From Bedellia somnulentella (lineage: Eukaryota > Arthropoda > Insecta > Lepidoptera > Bedelliidae), in assembly GCA_963576735.1 (NCBI GenBank), contig OY755181.1:4030001-4094000 (forward strand): 64,000 bases of DNA, in the 5' to 3' direction. Each line of letters begins with the position of its first letter. Position 1 is the stretch's first letter. Shown piece after piece: positions 1 through 9,735 of this stretch. The notes beneath the pieces were generated by a model. The model was not told where the DNA came from. It was given only the letters and a program-made list of their open reading frames with translations, and made no database searches. Made by a program: the position numbers and the translations under genes.

Positions 1-244
1 ACGCGGTACATTTGCCTATAAAATTTGAGGGTTCCCCTCGATTTCTCCAGGATCCCATCATCAGACCCTGATATCCTCGTCATGGTACCAATCCGGGAGT
101 ATCTTCTTTCGAATAAAAAAATAATAATCAAAATCGGTTCATAAATAGCGAAGTAATCGGCGAACAAACATAAAAAAAAAAAAAAAAATAATAAAATATA
201 CCGGTCGAATTGAGAACACTCCTTTTTTTGAAGTCGGTTAACAA
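1..244. repeat. Lepidopteran interspersed repeat ending in 'ttttttgaagtcggtt'
   Basis: The stretch carries 'gggttcccctcgatttctcc' near its start, then an A-rich run, then 'gaattgagaacactcc' and 'ttttttgaagtcggtt'. I recognise this combination as a common dispersed repeat of moth and butterfly genomes. It has no ORF. The left end lies outside the window. The same end motif recurs alone near 16510-16530. Confidence 0.6.
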
Positions 245-245
245 A

Positions 246-578
246 ACAAAATAACACACCTTACGTCCATTTATTAAACTAATTACTTTTATGTCTAATA
301 ATTATTTCTGACGTTTTCAATCAATTAATCGAAATTAGGTTAGGGTGACATAGAGAGCAAAAAAAATTGATGGCTATGGTTTATCATATCATCTTAATTT
401 TTGGGTTGCATGGTGATTCAAGCCTGTAACATCCTACTAAACTAAATTAAATTTCGAAAGTTTGATTGTGAGCTAAACGGTATGTCACATGGCCAAGGAT
501 AGGTTATATTTATATGGCAGTAAAATTCTTAAGACCGGAAAAGCCACAGCTAACATATCTGACATGACTTACTTTAAA
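246..578. repeat. First copy of a ~1-kb local duplication (broken by the gap)
   Basis: From 'acacaccttacgtcc' (254) to 'gacatgacttacttt' (about 575) this matches 1248-1506 plus 2388-2440, offset 994 bp, with only scattered differences. Its middle ('catcttaatttttggg...gtgattcaagcctg') resembles the body of the SINE-E copy near 57270-57350, so the duplicated unit seems to contain an old SINE-E fragment. Confidence 0.7.
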
Positions 579-778
579 NNNNNNNNNNNNNNNNNNNNNN
601 NNNNNNNNNNNNNNNNNNNNNNNNNNNNNNNNNNNNNNNNNNNNNNNNNNNNNNNNNNNNNNNNNNNNNNNNNNNNNNNNNNNNNNNNNNNNNNNNNNNN
701 NNNNNNNNNNNNNNNNNNNNNNNNNNNNNNNNNNNNNNNNNNNNNNNNNNNNNNNNNNNNNNNNNNNNNNNNNNNNNN
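579..778. other. Assembly gap (200 N)
   Basis: An exact run of 200 Ns. The round length suggests a placeholder, so true spacing here is unknown. It sits inside copy 1 of a local duplication, a likely reason the assembly broke. Confidence 0.99.
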
Positions 779-1239
779 GAATAGACAAAACCGCAGCGTT
801 TATTCTGTGAGCCGGTGTTGATATTTGCAATTTGCTGTCTTTTAACACTAGGGGTGGTATTAAAGTGATTTTGCGGCTTTGCTCGAACCACTGTGCAATA
901 TGCAGTGCGCTTTTGCTTCGAATGATTAATCGGAGTAATATGAATTTCAAATTGTGTTCTGGTGTTTATGAATTTTCATGTAGCTTTGCAAAAAGCCTTT
1001 GAGCACTACGACCATAAATGTACGAGTCATAATGAGAAATATGACTATGATGACTGTTAGTTCGGTCATTAAAGTCTACCATCCATGGCTCAAATGTAAT
1101 GATTTTGATCCTCGCTGATGTAATACACAGTTCATAGGTTTTCAGCAAACAGGTATGTGTATCACAGTCAACTAGTGAAAAAACTTCCAATGCCTAATAG
1201 GTTCATGAAACGCCTCAATGCCATGTTTAGCCCGCAAGT
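779..1239. other. Unassigned sequence between duplicated blocks
   Basis: I see no coding signal, tRNA-like motif or known repeat here. Short ORFs exist but have no recognisable features. Confidence 0.4.
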
Positions 1240-1506
1240 AAAAAAAAACACACCTTACGTCCAACTATTAAACTGATTACTTTCATGTCCAATAATGATT
1301 TCTGACGTTTTCAATCAATTAATCGAAATTAAGTTAGGGTGACATAGAGAGCAAAAAAAATTGATGGCTATGGTTTATCATATCATCTTAATTTTTGGAT
1401 AGTATGGTGATTCAAGCCTGCAACATCCTACGAAACTAAATTAAATTTCGAAAGTTTGATTGTGAGCTAAAACATGTCACATGGCCAAGGATAGGTTATA
1501 TTTATA
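1240..1506. repeat. Second copy of the local duplication, 5' part
   Basis: This matches 246-505 and is then interrupted by SINE-C and SINE-B insertions (1507-2385). The duplicated unit resumes at about 2388 with 'gtaaaatcc...' and 'agccacagctaac'. The insertions therefore postdate the duplication. Confidence 0.7.
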
Positions 1507-2043
1507 AGACAAGTGGCCGTCCGAATTAGTTAAAATTCGGAGGTAGGAAACGCAAACACTACTTGAACGTGTAAAAAAGAAACAAAGGATAGAGAAATTT
1601 CGCGCTGGATGCCAACTGACATTGTAGCTCAGTTGGCAGAGCGACGGGGGCGTATACCCGAAGGTCGCGGGTTCGAACCCCGCCAGTGTCGAAATTTTTC
1701 TTTCCTTTAATAACATCTTTTATTTATGAGTAATAATCCCCACATGAGGAATTCATGTCAAAAAACATTAAATTATGTGATAGTTAGGCGTTTCCAACAT
1801 TTGCATTCTATCTGAAAAGGTAGACAAGTGGCCGTCCGAATTAGTTAAAATTCGGAGGTAGGAAACGCAAACACTACTTGAACGTGTAAAAAAGAAACAA
1901 AGGATAGAGAAATTTCGCGCTGGATGCCAACTGACACTGTAGCTCAGTTGGCAGAGCGACGGGGGCGTATACCCGAAGGTCGCGGGTTCGAACCCCGCCA
2001 GTGTCGAAATTTTTCTTTCCTTTAATAACATCTTTTATTTATG
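1507..2043 (+). mobile_element. SINE-C, head-to-tail tandem (two units, period 315 bp)
   Basis: 'agacaagtggccgtccg' recurs at 1507 and 1822. Each unit carries a tRNA-like stretch with an A-box-like 'tagctcagttggcag' and a B-box 'ggttcgaaccc', then 'gtgtcgaaatttttctttcc'. Unit 1 runs to the family end 'gtcaaaaaacattaaatt' and continues directly into the head of unit 2. Unit 2 is cut at 'tttatttatgag' where a SINE-B begins. The ORFs read through here (1477-1716 and 1768-2031, minus) are only antisense of this element. Confidence 0.8.
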
Positions 2044-2385
2044 AGAAGGGCGTGAGTTCCAATCCTGGGACGGGCCTACACCAATTTGTCTTTTCTAAAG
2101 TCATATGTGTGGTTAATTTATCATGGCTGCTAACGGTGAGGGAAAACATCGTGAGGAAACCCACATGGCTGAGTTGTACTTAGTCATGTGACAGTGTATT
2201 CGTACAAAACGGCGATAGGCCTGCCCCCTATCACGTGAGTACACTGTCTAAGCAAAACGTGGGTACCTTCTCTGGAAACTAGATGGCGCTTGCCATGTGA
2301 GTTCAGGAGTATTAGTACCTCTGCCAACCCCTTCGGGGATAAACGGCGTGAACGTTTATGTTATGTTATTATATGTTATGTAAAA
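2044..2385 (+). mobile_element. SINE-B (subfamily B1), 5'-truncated
   Basis: It begins inside the tRNA-like head ('gggcgtgagttccaatcctg'), passes the core 'cgtgaggaaacccacatggc' and ends '...ggcgtgaacgtttatg' with ATGTT repeats. The block 'ctagatggcgcttgcc' marks subfamily B1. It is abutted directly by a truncated SINE-C. Confidence 0.85.
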
Positions 2386-2387
2386 TC

Positions 2388-2728
2388 CTTTAGCCCAGAA
2401 AAGCCACAGCTAACGTATCTGACATGACTTACTTTGAACATCACAAACACGGAGACTTTAATCTTAGGTTAGAATTTGTGACTTCCTCTAATAATTCCAA
2501 AATAATTACTGACATTAAAAGCAAAGAGGGTGGACAAAATTACTATCGATATGTTAACACTGACACTATCACATACATTAGATGTTTTGAGAGATAGATG
2601 TAAACTAGATGGACAACTAGTGAAATATACAAACATATTCTCGCGAAAAAATTTATTTCAAAGGGGAAGCCAGATTATTAGAAATTCTAATTCTAATTAT
2701 GGATATAAAATATATAATAGTGATAATC
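2388..2728. repeat. Second copy of the local duplication, 3' continuation
   Basis: It resumes with 'gtaaaatcc' and 'agccacagctaac', matching 520-575, and then runs beyond the part that copy 1 retains. The later half (2450-2728) has no match elsewhere in the window and no recognisable coding content. Confidence 0.5.
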
Positions 2729-2840
2729 CAACAGCCACATTGCCCAATCATCACTTAAAAATCCCAGCACCATTCAGCTCGCATGCCATCCGTGGAAAGA
2801 AATTATTTAGTCCTATTCTATTCTGGCACTACGTAGCTTA
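2729..2840 (-). mobile_element. SINE-A, degenerate 5' half
   Basis: It reads like the complement of the SINE-A head: 'catt-gcccaatcatcacttaaaaatccc' and 'ctattctggcactacgtagc' correspond to the usual 'catcgcccaaaaatccc' and 'ctaagccgacactacacagc'. It is old and diverged. Confidence 0.5.
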
Positions 2841-2842
2841 CT

Positions 2843-3335
2843 AATACATACATACATACATATACTCACGGCTATAAATCCCTTAACGGGGTAGCCAGAG
2901 CTTTGGAATGATAAATTCCTCAGCCACTTTTGGAAGTTGATTGGGGAAAAGATGATAATAATACACGTTTTTGGTGACAGGTATCCAACCAACGGTGAGG
3001 GAAAACATCGTGAGGAAACCCACATGGCTGAGTTATACTTAGTCATGTGACAGTGTATTCGTACAAAACGGCGATAGGCCTGCCCCCTATCACGTGAGTA
3101 CACTGTCTAAGCAAAACGTGGGTACCTTCTCTGGAAACTAGATGGCGCTTGCCATGTGAGTTCAGGAGTATTGGTACCTCTGCCAACCCCTTCGGGGATA
3201 AACGGCGTGAACGTTTATGTATCCAACCACATCGCCCAAAAATCACTTTAAAAGCCCCTATACCCTTAGGCGCCTCTTACGATCACCTACGGGTAGAAAT
3301 GGGGTAGTGTTATTCGAAGTCGACACTACTAAATA
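2843..3335 (-). mobile_element. SINE-A interrupted by a nested SINE-B
   Basis: The 3' tail 'catacatacatacatatac' and 'tcacggctataaatccc' start at 2843. The element breaks at 2991 and resumes at 3219 through 'catcgcccaaaaatcac' to 'gaagtcgacactac'. The two halves join into one SINE-A of normal order once the insert is removed. Confidence 0.85.
2992..3218 (+). mobile_element. SINE-B (B1), 5'-truncated, inserted into SINE-A with 11-bp TSD
   Basis: The 227-bp insert starts at 'acggtgagggaaaac' and ends '...gcgtgaacgtttat'. It is flanked by 'gtatccaacca' at 2981-2991 and 3219-3229, an exact 11-bp target-site duplication. 5' truncation plus a TSD is the signature of LINE-driven target-primed insertion. 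Confidence 0.9.
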
Positions 3336-3389
3336 TAACACAATAACAAGTTATAATCATTTAAAACCAAACCCAAATTATTCCCACAG

Positions 3390-3591
3390 GTAACGCCAGG
3401 TCTCCGCCAAGCCCATGCAGTAGCTGACGGGCTGTTTCGCTCCGAGCTATACGTCCAAATTCAGCTCTGGCCAGCCCACTACGAGAAAGGTGCCCCAACG
3501 TTACGTTGTGAAGCTGTGATAGGCGATATTTACTTGGACAACGCTGCGATCACGCTGTTTTCTGGAAATGGAGACCCAAAAATTGAGAGAG
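3390..3591 (+). CDS. Internal exon of an Ig-domain gene, probably Beaten-path family
   Basis: A 202-bp exon lies between an acceptor (pyrimidine-rich tract ending 'cccacag', 3383-3389) and a donor 'gtcagt' at 3592. It translates in frame 1 from 3390 without a stop and encodes 67 residues plus one base (phase 1). It contains a Trp-Pro pair, then 'TLRCEAVIGDIY', which looks like the last Cys-bearing strand of an immunoglobulin domain. Beaten-path (Beat) proteins are insect neuronal surface or secreted Ig proteins that bind Sidestep-type receptors in axon guidance; the 'RC-A-IGD-Y' pattern is what points me to them. The GC content is visibly above the surroundings. Earlier exons are not in the window. 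It pairs in phase with the exon at 8477. Another Ig-superfamily protein is possible. Confidence 0.65.
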
Positions 3592-3615
3592 GTCAGTAAA
3601 GCCACTGGGTTTTTA

Positions 3616-3720
3616 TACATACATACATATACTCACGCCATAGGTTCCCATTGGGGTAGGCAGAGACTATTGGTCGCCATTTCGTACGATCCTGACAAAC
3701 GTCTCTAGCTTCGTTTACAT
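3616..3720 (-). mobile_element. RTE LINE, 3'-end fragment
   Basis: It starts with the tail 'catacatacatatactcacg' complement and encodes on the minus strand the RTE C-terminus ending in a 'KW-S-VSAYPNGN'-like string, as at 56860-56930. It is severely 5'-truncated. Confidence 0.75.
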
Positions 3721-3845
3721 GGGTTTTTGTATTAAAACGGTAATAGTCTAATGTTCCTCGTAAAGTGAATGTTGGCTGTTTTACGACACTTTACTCAAAC
3801 GGCAATTTTACTGCAAGTTGCATTGCAAACATACAAACCTACAGG

Positions 3846-3930
3846 GTAATATCGGCTATAAATCCTTAAAAGGGTTAGCCTAGCTTTAAATAAGTCATTC
3901 GGCAACATCGCCCGAAAAATTCTTTAATAG
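3846..3930 (-). mobile_element. SINE-A, old fragment
   Basis: 'cggctataaatccttaaaagg' and 'catcgcccgaaaaattc' match the antisense SINE-A in order, with deletions between. It is highly diverged. Confidence 0.5.
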
Positions 3931-3962
3931 TACCAAAATCTTCAGCTCTGTTTTATTTATGA

Positions 3963-4185
3963 CTAGTGGATTGGCCCAGCTTCGCGCGGGTTGAGAATTT
4001 TTAAAAATATCCGAGGTTTCTTTAAACACTGCTCGCCCTTTGTAAAGTTTAGCGCAATGATAACAACTTTAAGCACTCCTGAATAGTGTAGCTTTGAGAT
4101 TGTGAAAGCACTTTAGTGGTTTAGTATCTCCGAAAATAAGCCCTTGCAAACAAACAATTGGAGTTTCAATCTTTGCATACATCAT
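3963..4185 (-). mobile_element. Helitron-like 3'-end fragment
   Basis: Read on the minus strand, the end is '...cccgcgcgaagctgggcc' then 'aatccactag|t'. This is the CTAG|T terminus with the GC-rich stem seen at 40710-40741. The 5' limit is uncertain. A SINE-A tail remnant ('catacatatactcacggcc') follows at 4184. Confidence 0.5.
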
Positions 4186-4303
4186 ACATATACTCACGGC
4201 CATCTTTTGCCCGCGCAACAGTTACATAAAAATTATCCTTATAGCATGATAAGTTTTGTGTTTCTATACCGATTTCTATGTTTTTTTTTTTATATTTTAT
4301 TAG

Positions 4304-4677
4304 ATACCGTGATAGCCCAGTGGGTAGAACGCTCGGTTATCGTGCAAACGACTAGTGTTCGAATCGTGGGTCGGGCCTACACCAATTTGTCTTTTCTTAA
4401 GACATATGTGTGGTTAATTTATCATGGTTGTTAACGGTGAGGGAAAACGTCGTGAGGAAACCCACATGGCTAAGTTATACTTAGTCATGTGACAGTGTAT
4501 TCGTACAAAACGGCGATAGGTCTGCCCCTATCACGTGAGTACACTGTCCATGCAAAACGTGGGTACTCTGAACACCAGGTGGCAAAGTCACGTGATGTTC
4601 AGAAGTATTAGTACCTCTGCCAACCCCTTCGGGGATATTTGGCGTGAACGTCTATGTTTATGTATGTTATGTATATT
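4304..4677 (+). mobile_element. SINE-B (subfamily B2), near full length
   Basis: The tRNA-like head 'gtgatagcccagtgggtag' has an A-box-like motif, with the B-box 'gtgttcgaatcg' at about 4358. The core 'cgtgaggaaacccacatggc' and the B2 block 'gaacaccaggtggcaaagtc' follow, then '...ggcgtgaacgtctatg'. Its head differs from the B1 head at 48747. Confidence 0.9.
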
Positions 4678-5650
4678 AATATAAACTTTTTGAAATAAGA
4701 GGTGAGTGAGAGTCATATAATGGTAAGAGTAAACAAATATAATCAGAATGCTCCGAATGATGATGAATTCGTCATTTTTGACAAATGCGCACAATATCAC
4801 ATATACATTTATAATTTAGGTGGAAAATGAAAATCAAAGTTTATATGCAGATTTCACCAGAAATACTCGTTTACCATTTCATTCAAAGGCTTTAATAGAA
4901 ATTTAATTCATAATTCCTAGGAATACCTTGTTCAAGGCTTTTTGATAAATCAAATATTCCAAAATGGAATACAATATCGTTCTTAAATGCATTGTGTGTG
5001 GAAAAGTAAATTAAAAATATAATCTAATATTCCGGAAAATAAAACAAAATTTTCATAATATTATGTTTTATCGATAAAATTTTGTTTAGTGATAATAATA
5101 AATAATAAAGCTTAGAGTCCTGTAAATTAAAGCGTTAACATATACAACCTTTAACACAAAATATATATACTTTTATAATTACAAAAACTAACATCATATG
5201 AATAAAATTTATTAATAACTATCTCTTTTAATTCAGACTATTGCTCGACTTCATTTATCAAATGCCTGACTATATTCTAGGATTATTCTGTTTGAACAAC
5301 GCCTACTCATTTCATTCATTCATTACTAAACTCACAACCATGAACTGAAATTACTCCGCGTCGTTTCCGCTAGAATACCCTGTAGGTCTCAATTCAGTGT
5401 TAATCTGATAACAAACATAACCCAATGAGTTATAGACAGTTGATTTTGCAACTTGCTACCATGTTACATCGTTATTAATTTTGAACTTAGTTAGAAGGTA
5501 GCAAGATTCAATTTTCAATGAACAAATAAGATAAACGGTTCATTCAACATGTATCAAAGATTGCTTGTATCTTTATGAGGAGTCAGTGTACTTATTCTTG
5601 TAATTAAATTTGTTTTTTTCTCTTCTTAGTTATTATATTTATCCAAATGA
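4678..5650. other. AT-rich intronic stretch
   Basis: No repeat family, exon or RNA gene is recognised. It is mostly low-complexity AT-rich sequence. Confidence 0.4.
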
Positions 5651-5654
5651 TATC

Positions 5655-5835
5655 ACTCATATAAAAAAGTGGTAGCCAGTGATTCTGAATTTGAGATTCT
5701 GTAGCCAATTTTGAAAGTTTAGGAGAGAAAAGATTGTAAACTAAAAGATATTTGTTGATGGTTGTCCAGCCACATCATCAAACAACAAAAACGTATCTTA
5801 GGACATCTGCGGTAAGAAATATGTTAGCATTATAT
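5655..5835 (-). mobile_element. SINE-A, very old copy
   Basis: The order of landmarks fits antisense SINE-A: 'ggtagccagtgattctg', a Lys-rich 'gagagaaaagattgtaaact', 'gttgatggttgtccagccac' and a final 'agaaatatgttagcattat'. Identity is low. Confidence 0.4.
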
Positions 5836-5874
5836 TCATACTTTAGTATTGGTGAAGCGTAGATTATCATAGGT

Positions 5875-6010
5875 TAGGTAGGTTTACGATTTACAGATGA
5901 CCTTAGTCCTGGGACTTTTTAAGATTTTTAATTGGGTGATGTGACTGGATCTTCATTAATCCATTTTATTTCAAAATCTTTACTTACTCATTTCCAAAAA
6001 AATGCTGAGG
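5875..6010 (+). mobile_element. SINE-A, very old fragment
   Basis: 'gggactttttaagatttttaattgggtgatgtg' region (5930-5955) followed by 'tttccaaaaaaatgctgagg' matches SINE-A landmarks in sense order at low identity. Confidence 0.35.
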
Positions 6011-6951
6011 TAATGAAATGGTACAAAATATATTAAGTTTTTTTTTCAGTTTATAACCAAGTTAGTCAAACCAACATTTAAGACACTCGTTTAAAACCAG
6101 TTTTTTAAATAAATTAAGTTACATTTGCTACTTGTATCAAATCATATATTTATGGAATTCATAGAGATAATATAATAGCATACATTTCTTAAGGAAATAA
6201 GATAAAGTATATAATAGTCTAGTCTTTTCACCAAACGCTGCATAATAACCTAGAGACTGAAGTCCCAAAGTAAACTAATAACAATAGAAGGTCGGAACTA
6301 AGTGACTCCCAAAATGAAATGTCTTCAAAGCCTTTGAGAGAGCGCTGAATAATTCAATTTACACGACTCTGTGACCCACTTTACTCAATCGAAAGGTCGT
6401 ATGAGTCACTATATTCAATGAAATTTTCATCGTTTGGTAATTGCAGATCAAAATTCTCATATTTCTATTGAAGAATCGTCTTTTTTCTCCAATCGTGTAT
6501 GCTTAAATAGAATGATTCTTCAAATTAGACGTTATTACGTAAGTAATTTTTTTTTACCTCGTTTAATCGGCGGAATGTTTTGCAGCATCAATTTTATTCA
6601 GTTTTACGTTGTGTCTTTTATCTTGTTTCGAAAGACGTTTCGTAAATAATTTTCGTAAGTATTTTTTATGCTACAACACCCATATAATTCAAAGTCATGA
6701 AAGTGTTTCAGCGGACTACCAGAATAGTGGTCCCCTGTTGTTTGCGTTTCTTGTACTCTTGTTTACACATTAGCGAACTTTATCTGGGTTACATGACGGC
6801 ATTTCACTTATATTAAGACTCATCGTGGTATCGGAATATTTATTTTAAACACTACACATTTATTTGTCTGCAGATCTTATTTCATATCATGAATTCTTTC
6901 GGGGGGTTTTATTTATATATACTAAATGTAATAATTTAGACACAAATTTTA
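6011..6951. other. AT-rich intronic stretch
   Basis: No recognisable repeat or gene. A 71-codon ORF at 6434-6649 is Phe/Ile/Arg-rich and looks like chance. Confidence 0.4.
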
Positions 6952-7151
6952 TGCCGTGTAGTGCCGGCTTAGAATTTTACTACCCCTTTCTACCCACGGG
7001 TGTCGTAAGAGGCAAATAAGATTATTGGGCTTTTTGAAGTTGTTTTTGGGCGATGCAATAGGAGACCCAGCACCAACAATACTTTATTTGTAACATCTTG
7101 TCCCCTAGCTACTTCCAAATATGGCCATGATTATATGTATGTATGTATGTA
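6952..7151 (+). mobile_element. SINE-A (subfamily A2)
   Basis: Head 'tgccgtgtagtgccggc', then 'cccacgggtgtcgtaagagg', 'gggcgatgcaataggagacc' and 'cttgtcccctag' (A2 type), ending in (ATGT)n at 7136-7151. Internal deletions are present. Confidence 0.8.
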
Positions 7152-7152
7152 C

Positions 7153-7320
7153 AAGTTTTACATATCCTATGTTCACACTGGCAAATTTCAAGTGGGGAAG
7201 AGATGGTAAAATGAGAGACTTTTGATATTTATCCAAATCGCCAGACAATCGCTTCTGAAGCCCTAAACTACTTAGTTGCCTCGTGCAACACTCACGGGAT
7301 GACTATGCTATTATGAACCC
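7153..7320 (-). mobile_element. SINE-A, degenerate 5' part
   Basis: 'agtggggaagagatggtaaa' and 'ccaaatcgccagacaatcgc' match antisense SINE-A. It lies tail-adjacent to the plus copy just before it. Confidence 0.45.
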
Positions 7321-7540
7321 ACTCTTCACAGCATATTAATTCTATTTAGTTATTTCTATTATATTTTTATATATTTATATTTAGCTATATTCTATTGTTA
7401 ATCTTCTTTTCCTTTGTAATATTTTTATTATTTATTATGAAATTTACGTTTACTTTCTTTATGTTGATTGTTAAGTGTTTCTTAATGTATGTGAGTGTAA
7501 CTGTGCTTTTCTTTGTATATAGCAATGAATAAATGTTTTC

Positions 7541-7553
7541 TTTCTTTCTTTCA
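7541..7553. repeat. Short (TTTC)n run
   Basis: Four 'tttc' units follow 'gcaatgaataaatg', which could be the polyadenylated end of an old retroelement. Nothing upstream is recognisable. Confidence 0.5.
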
Positions 7554-7774
7554 TTTCTACATGATATTGATGTTCTTAGAAAATCTCTTAAGAATACGGG
7601 GATAAAAATCCTAACATTATAAAAGCGAATTAATAATTTAGCCATTAAAACTCATGTCGAGTTCTGACTAGCTCTCGAGCGAAACGTTGCCGTGTTTTTT
7701 TATGAATCCAGAGCTCTCTTTAGCTTTGTGTAATATTGGTTTAGAATAGAACGAACTCATTTATTACCGCAGGT

Positions 7775-7975
7775 GTGTAAGATGTGATATAGGATTTGTA
7801 GGCGTTTGAAGTATGTATTGGACACGTGATGTGTCTGAAAACTTATCACTAACCATCTTTTATTTTACGATCTTTTCTCCACTTAACTTCAAAAAATGTA
7901 TCGAGAATTTACAACGCCTTATCTTTGTCTACGCCATTTTAGATTTTTATGGCTGTGAATAATTATGTATGTGTT
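7775..7975 (+). mobile_element. SINE-A, old copy
   Basis: Landmarks 'cgatcttttctccacttaac', 'ttcaaaaaatgtatcgag' and a final 'gatttttatggctgtgaata' follow SINE-A order at reduced identity, ending at 'ttatgtatg'. Confidence 0.5.
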
Positions 7976-8140
7976 ACCGTCAAAGTGCGTAAATTAGTAA
8001 GAGCGCACTTTTAATTTGTGTGCATAAAACTTATAGTTAACTTATATTACCCATGATTTTATTACCATTATTTTTATATTTATACTAATAACTTTTATAA
8101 ACTGTTTTTTATTTTTTTTATACTCCTTACGTTATATTCT

Positions 8141-8387
8141 GCTATGTAGTGCTGACTTAGAATAGCACTATCCCATTTCTTCACATGGGTGATCGCAAGA
8201 GGCGACTAAGGGTATCGGGGCTTCTCAAGTAATTTTTCGGCGATGTGGATGGAGACCCATCACCAAAAACATTTATTTTACAATCTTTTCCCCACTTAAC
8301 TTCCAAAAGTACCTCAATAATTCTCAGATTTAGAAGCTCTGGCTACTCCTTTTAGGGATTTATGGCCGTGAGTATATTTATGTATGT
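8141..8387 (+). mobile_element. SINE-A, near full length
   Basis: It runs from 'gctatgtagtgctgacttag' through 'gaggcgactaagggtatcgg' and 'cttttccccacttaacttcc' to 'gatttatggccgtgagtata'. It ends about 90 bp upstream of the terminal Beat-like exon, inside the last intron. Confidence 0.85.
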
Positions 8388-8476
8388 CATATTCCGCCTT
8401 GGAAATGTCCAAGTGGACTTATCAACCAAGTGTAATAATACTACTACATCAAAAAATAACTTTTTATTTGTTTCAG

Positions 8477-8571
8477 TTACATCTCCGGGCTCATCGACTA
8501 GTCTTCAAGGATGCCAAAAATCGATAACTTTAAATGCAATCCTATGGTTATATTGGTATAGTGCGACATAG
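8477..8571 (+). CDS. Terminal exon, GPI-signal-like C-terminus of the Beat-like gene
   Basis: The acceptor is 'tttgtttcag' (8467-8476). The exon starts with two bases that complete the split codon left by the exon at 3390-3591 (G|TT = Val), then reads 30 codons to TAG at 8569-8571. The peptide begins 'TSPGSSTSLQGCQ' and ends in a short hydrophobic stretch 'ITLNAILWLYWYSAT'. A small-residue region followed by a hydrophobic tail that ends the protein is the usual form of a GPI-attachment signal, consistent with a membrane-anchored Beat-type Ig protein. AATAAA lies 27 bp downstream. The linkage to 3390 rests on phase, strand and plausibility; a transcript would settle it. Confidence 0.55.
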
Positions 8572-8597
8572 CTTGTATTATTGTAATTAATGTATAA

Positions 8598-8603
8598 AAT
8601 AAA
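8598..8603 (+). promoter_or_regulatory. Polyadenylation signal AATAAA
   Basis: AATAAA lies 27 bp after the TAG at 8571. It is the nearest canonical signal and fits the 3' end of the Beat-like gene with a very short 3' UTR. Confidence 0.55.
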
Positions 8604-8609
8604 GTAAAA

Positions 8610-9384
8610 TTAATTTAATAGGATATAATAATGATACCGTTTAATAATTAACAATATTTTCTGTTCCGCTTATGAAAATCCGATCGTAGTTCTACAGCTT
8701 ACATTACTGAAACACAAACATTTCTAAAATGATAATGTATTCAAGAGTTCATATACTTGTACTGTATATAAGTTAATGGTGTTTAAACATTTACAGAAAA
8801 CGATAGGGTTGGATGAAAATTATTTGCTTTACTTAGTTTAAAACGATCGAGTTGGATATAACATATTTGATTTTCTTATTTTAATTTTCAAGAATATGGT
8901 AAAGTATTGTATAGTAACATTTTTGATATTTTATGTTATTTTTGACGGTGACACCAAAGGAACTTATTCGTCAATAATCTTTTATCCAGCTTTAAAAACA
9001 TGCCCGTTTCAAAAAATATCTAAAACCGTATTTTAATTGCATTGGAGATTATTAATTATTTTATACTTCTGCTAGCTAAAACTATGCTAGAACAATGAAT
9101 TAATTAAGAACGAGATCCATCTTGACGTACTTGTATTTTATTTTAAATGAATTTCCATGGATGTATTTTCTGAATGCTTGTACAAAAAATATGTCTGGGC
9201 TGTGTAAAAGAAAAATGAATAAGAATTGCTTACAATTGTAACAAAAAGGCGATTGTATTTTAAGAGCAAAACGTTCATAGGTTCCGTTCAAATTTTGTAC
9301 AGGCTATCAGTATCATCATTATAAAGAAATATCTGCATAAAGTTAGTAACTATTTTAAGTTATGATTAACTTCAACTGATTTGG
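8610..9384. other. AT-rich intergenic stretch
   Basis: Downstream of the Beat-like gene. No repeat, RNA or coding signal is recognised; the 63-codon ORF on the minus strand (9100-9291) has no features. Confidence 0.4.
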
Positions 9385-9735
9385 GCCGCGATAGTTCAAT
9401 GGGTAGAACGATTGCCGTCAATACAGACAGACGTGAGTTCCAATCCGGGGTCAGGCCTACACCAATTTGTCTTTTCAAAAGTCATATAAGTATGTGGTAA
9501 ATTAATCATGGTTGTTAACGATGACGGAAATAAATCGTGAGGAAACCTACATGGCGAAGTTGTTCTTAGTCATGTGACTATATATTTGTACCAAACGGCG
9601 ATAGGCCTGCCCCTTATCACGTCAGAACACTGTCGAAGCAAAACGTGGGTACTCTGAACACCAGTTGACGATGTCACGTAATATTCAGAAGTTGTAGTAC
9701 CTCTGCCAACACCTTCGGGGATATACGGTGTTAAG
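9385..9735 (+). mobile_element. SINE-B, older copy
   Basis: The tRNA-like head 'gcgatagttcaatgggtag' and B-box 'gagttccaatccgg' are followed by 'cctacaccaatttgtctttt' and B2-type 'gaacaccagttgacgatgtc', ending 'ggggatatacggtgttaagc' without a clean ATGTT tail. Confidence 0.8.

Larger units (their letters stand above)
3592..8476 (+). other. Intron (inferred) of the Beat-like gene
   Basis: It joins the donor 'gtcagt' at 3592 to the acceptor 'tttgtttcag' ending at 8476. Removing it keeps the reading frame, giving a Val codon across the junction. It is filled with transposon debris: RTE, Helitron, SINE-B and at least five SINE-A copies. No further exon was found inside. Confidence 0.55.

Noticed and set aside
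1620..1710. Possible functional tRNA genes in SINE-C heads (also 1935, 31330, 42070)
   Set aside because: The A/B-box motifs sit inside a longer repeated unit with a constant 3' end and no proper acceptor stem pairing that I could trace; they are SINE heads.
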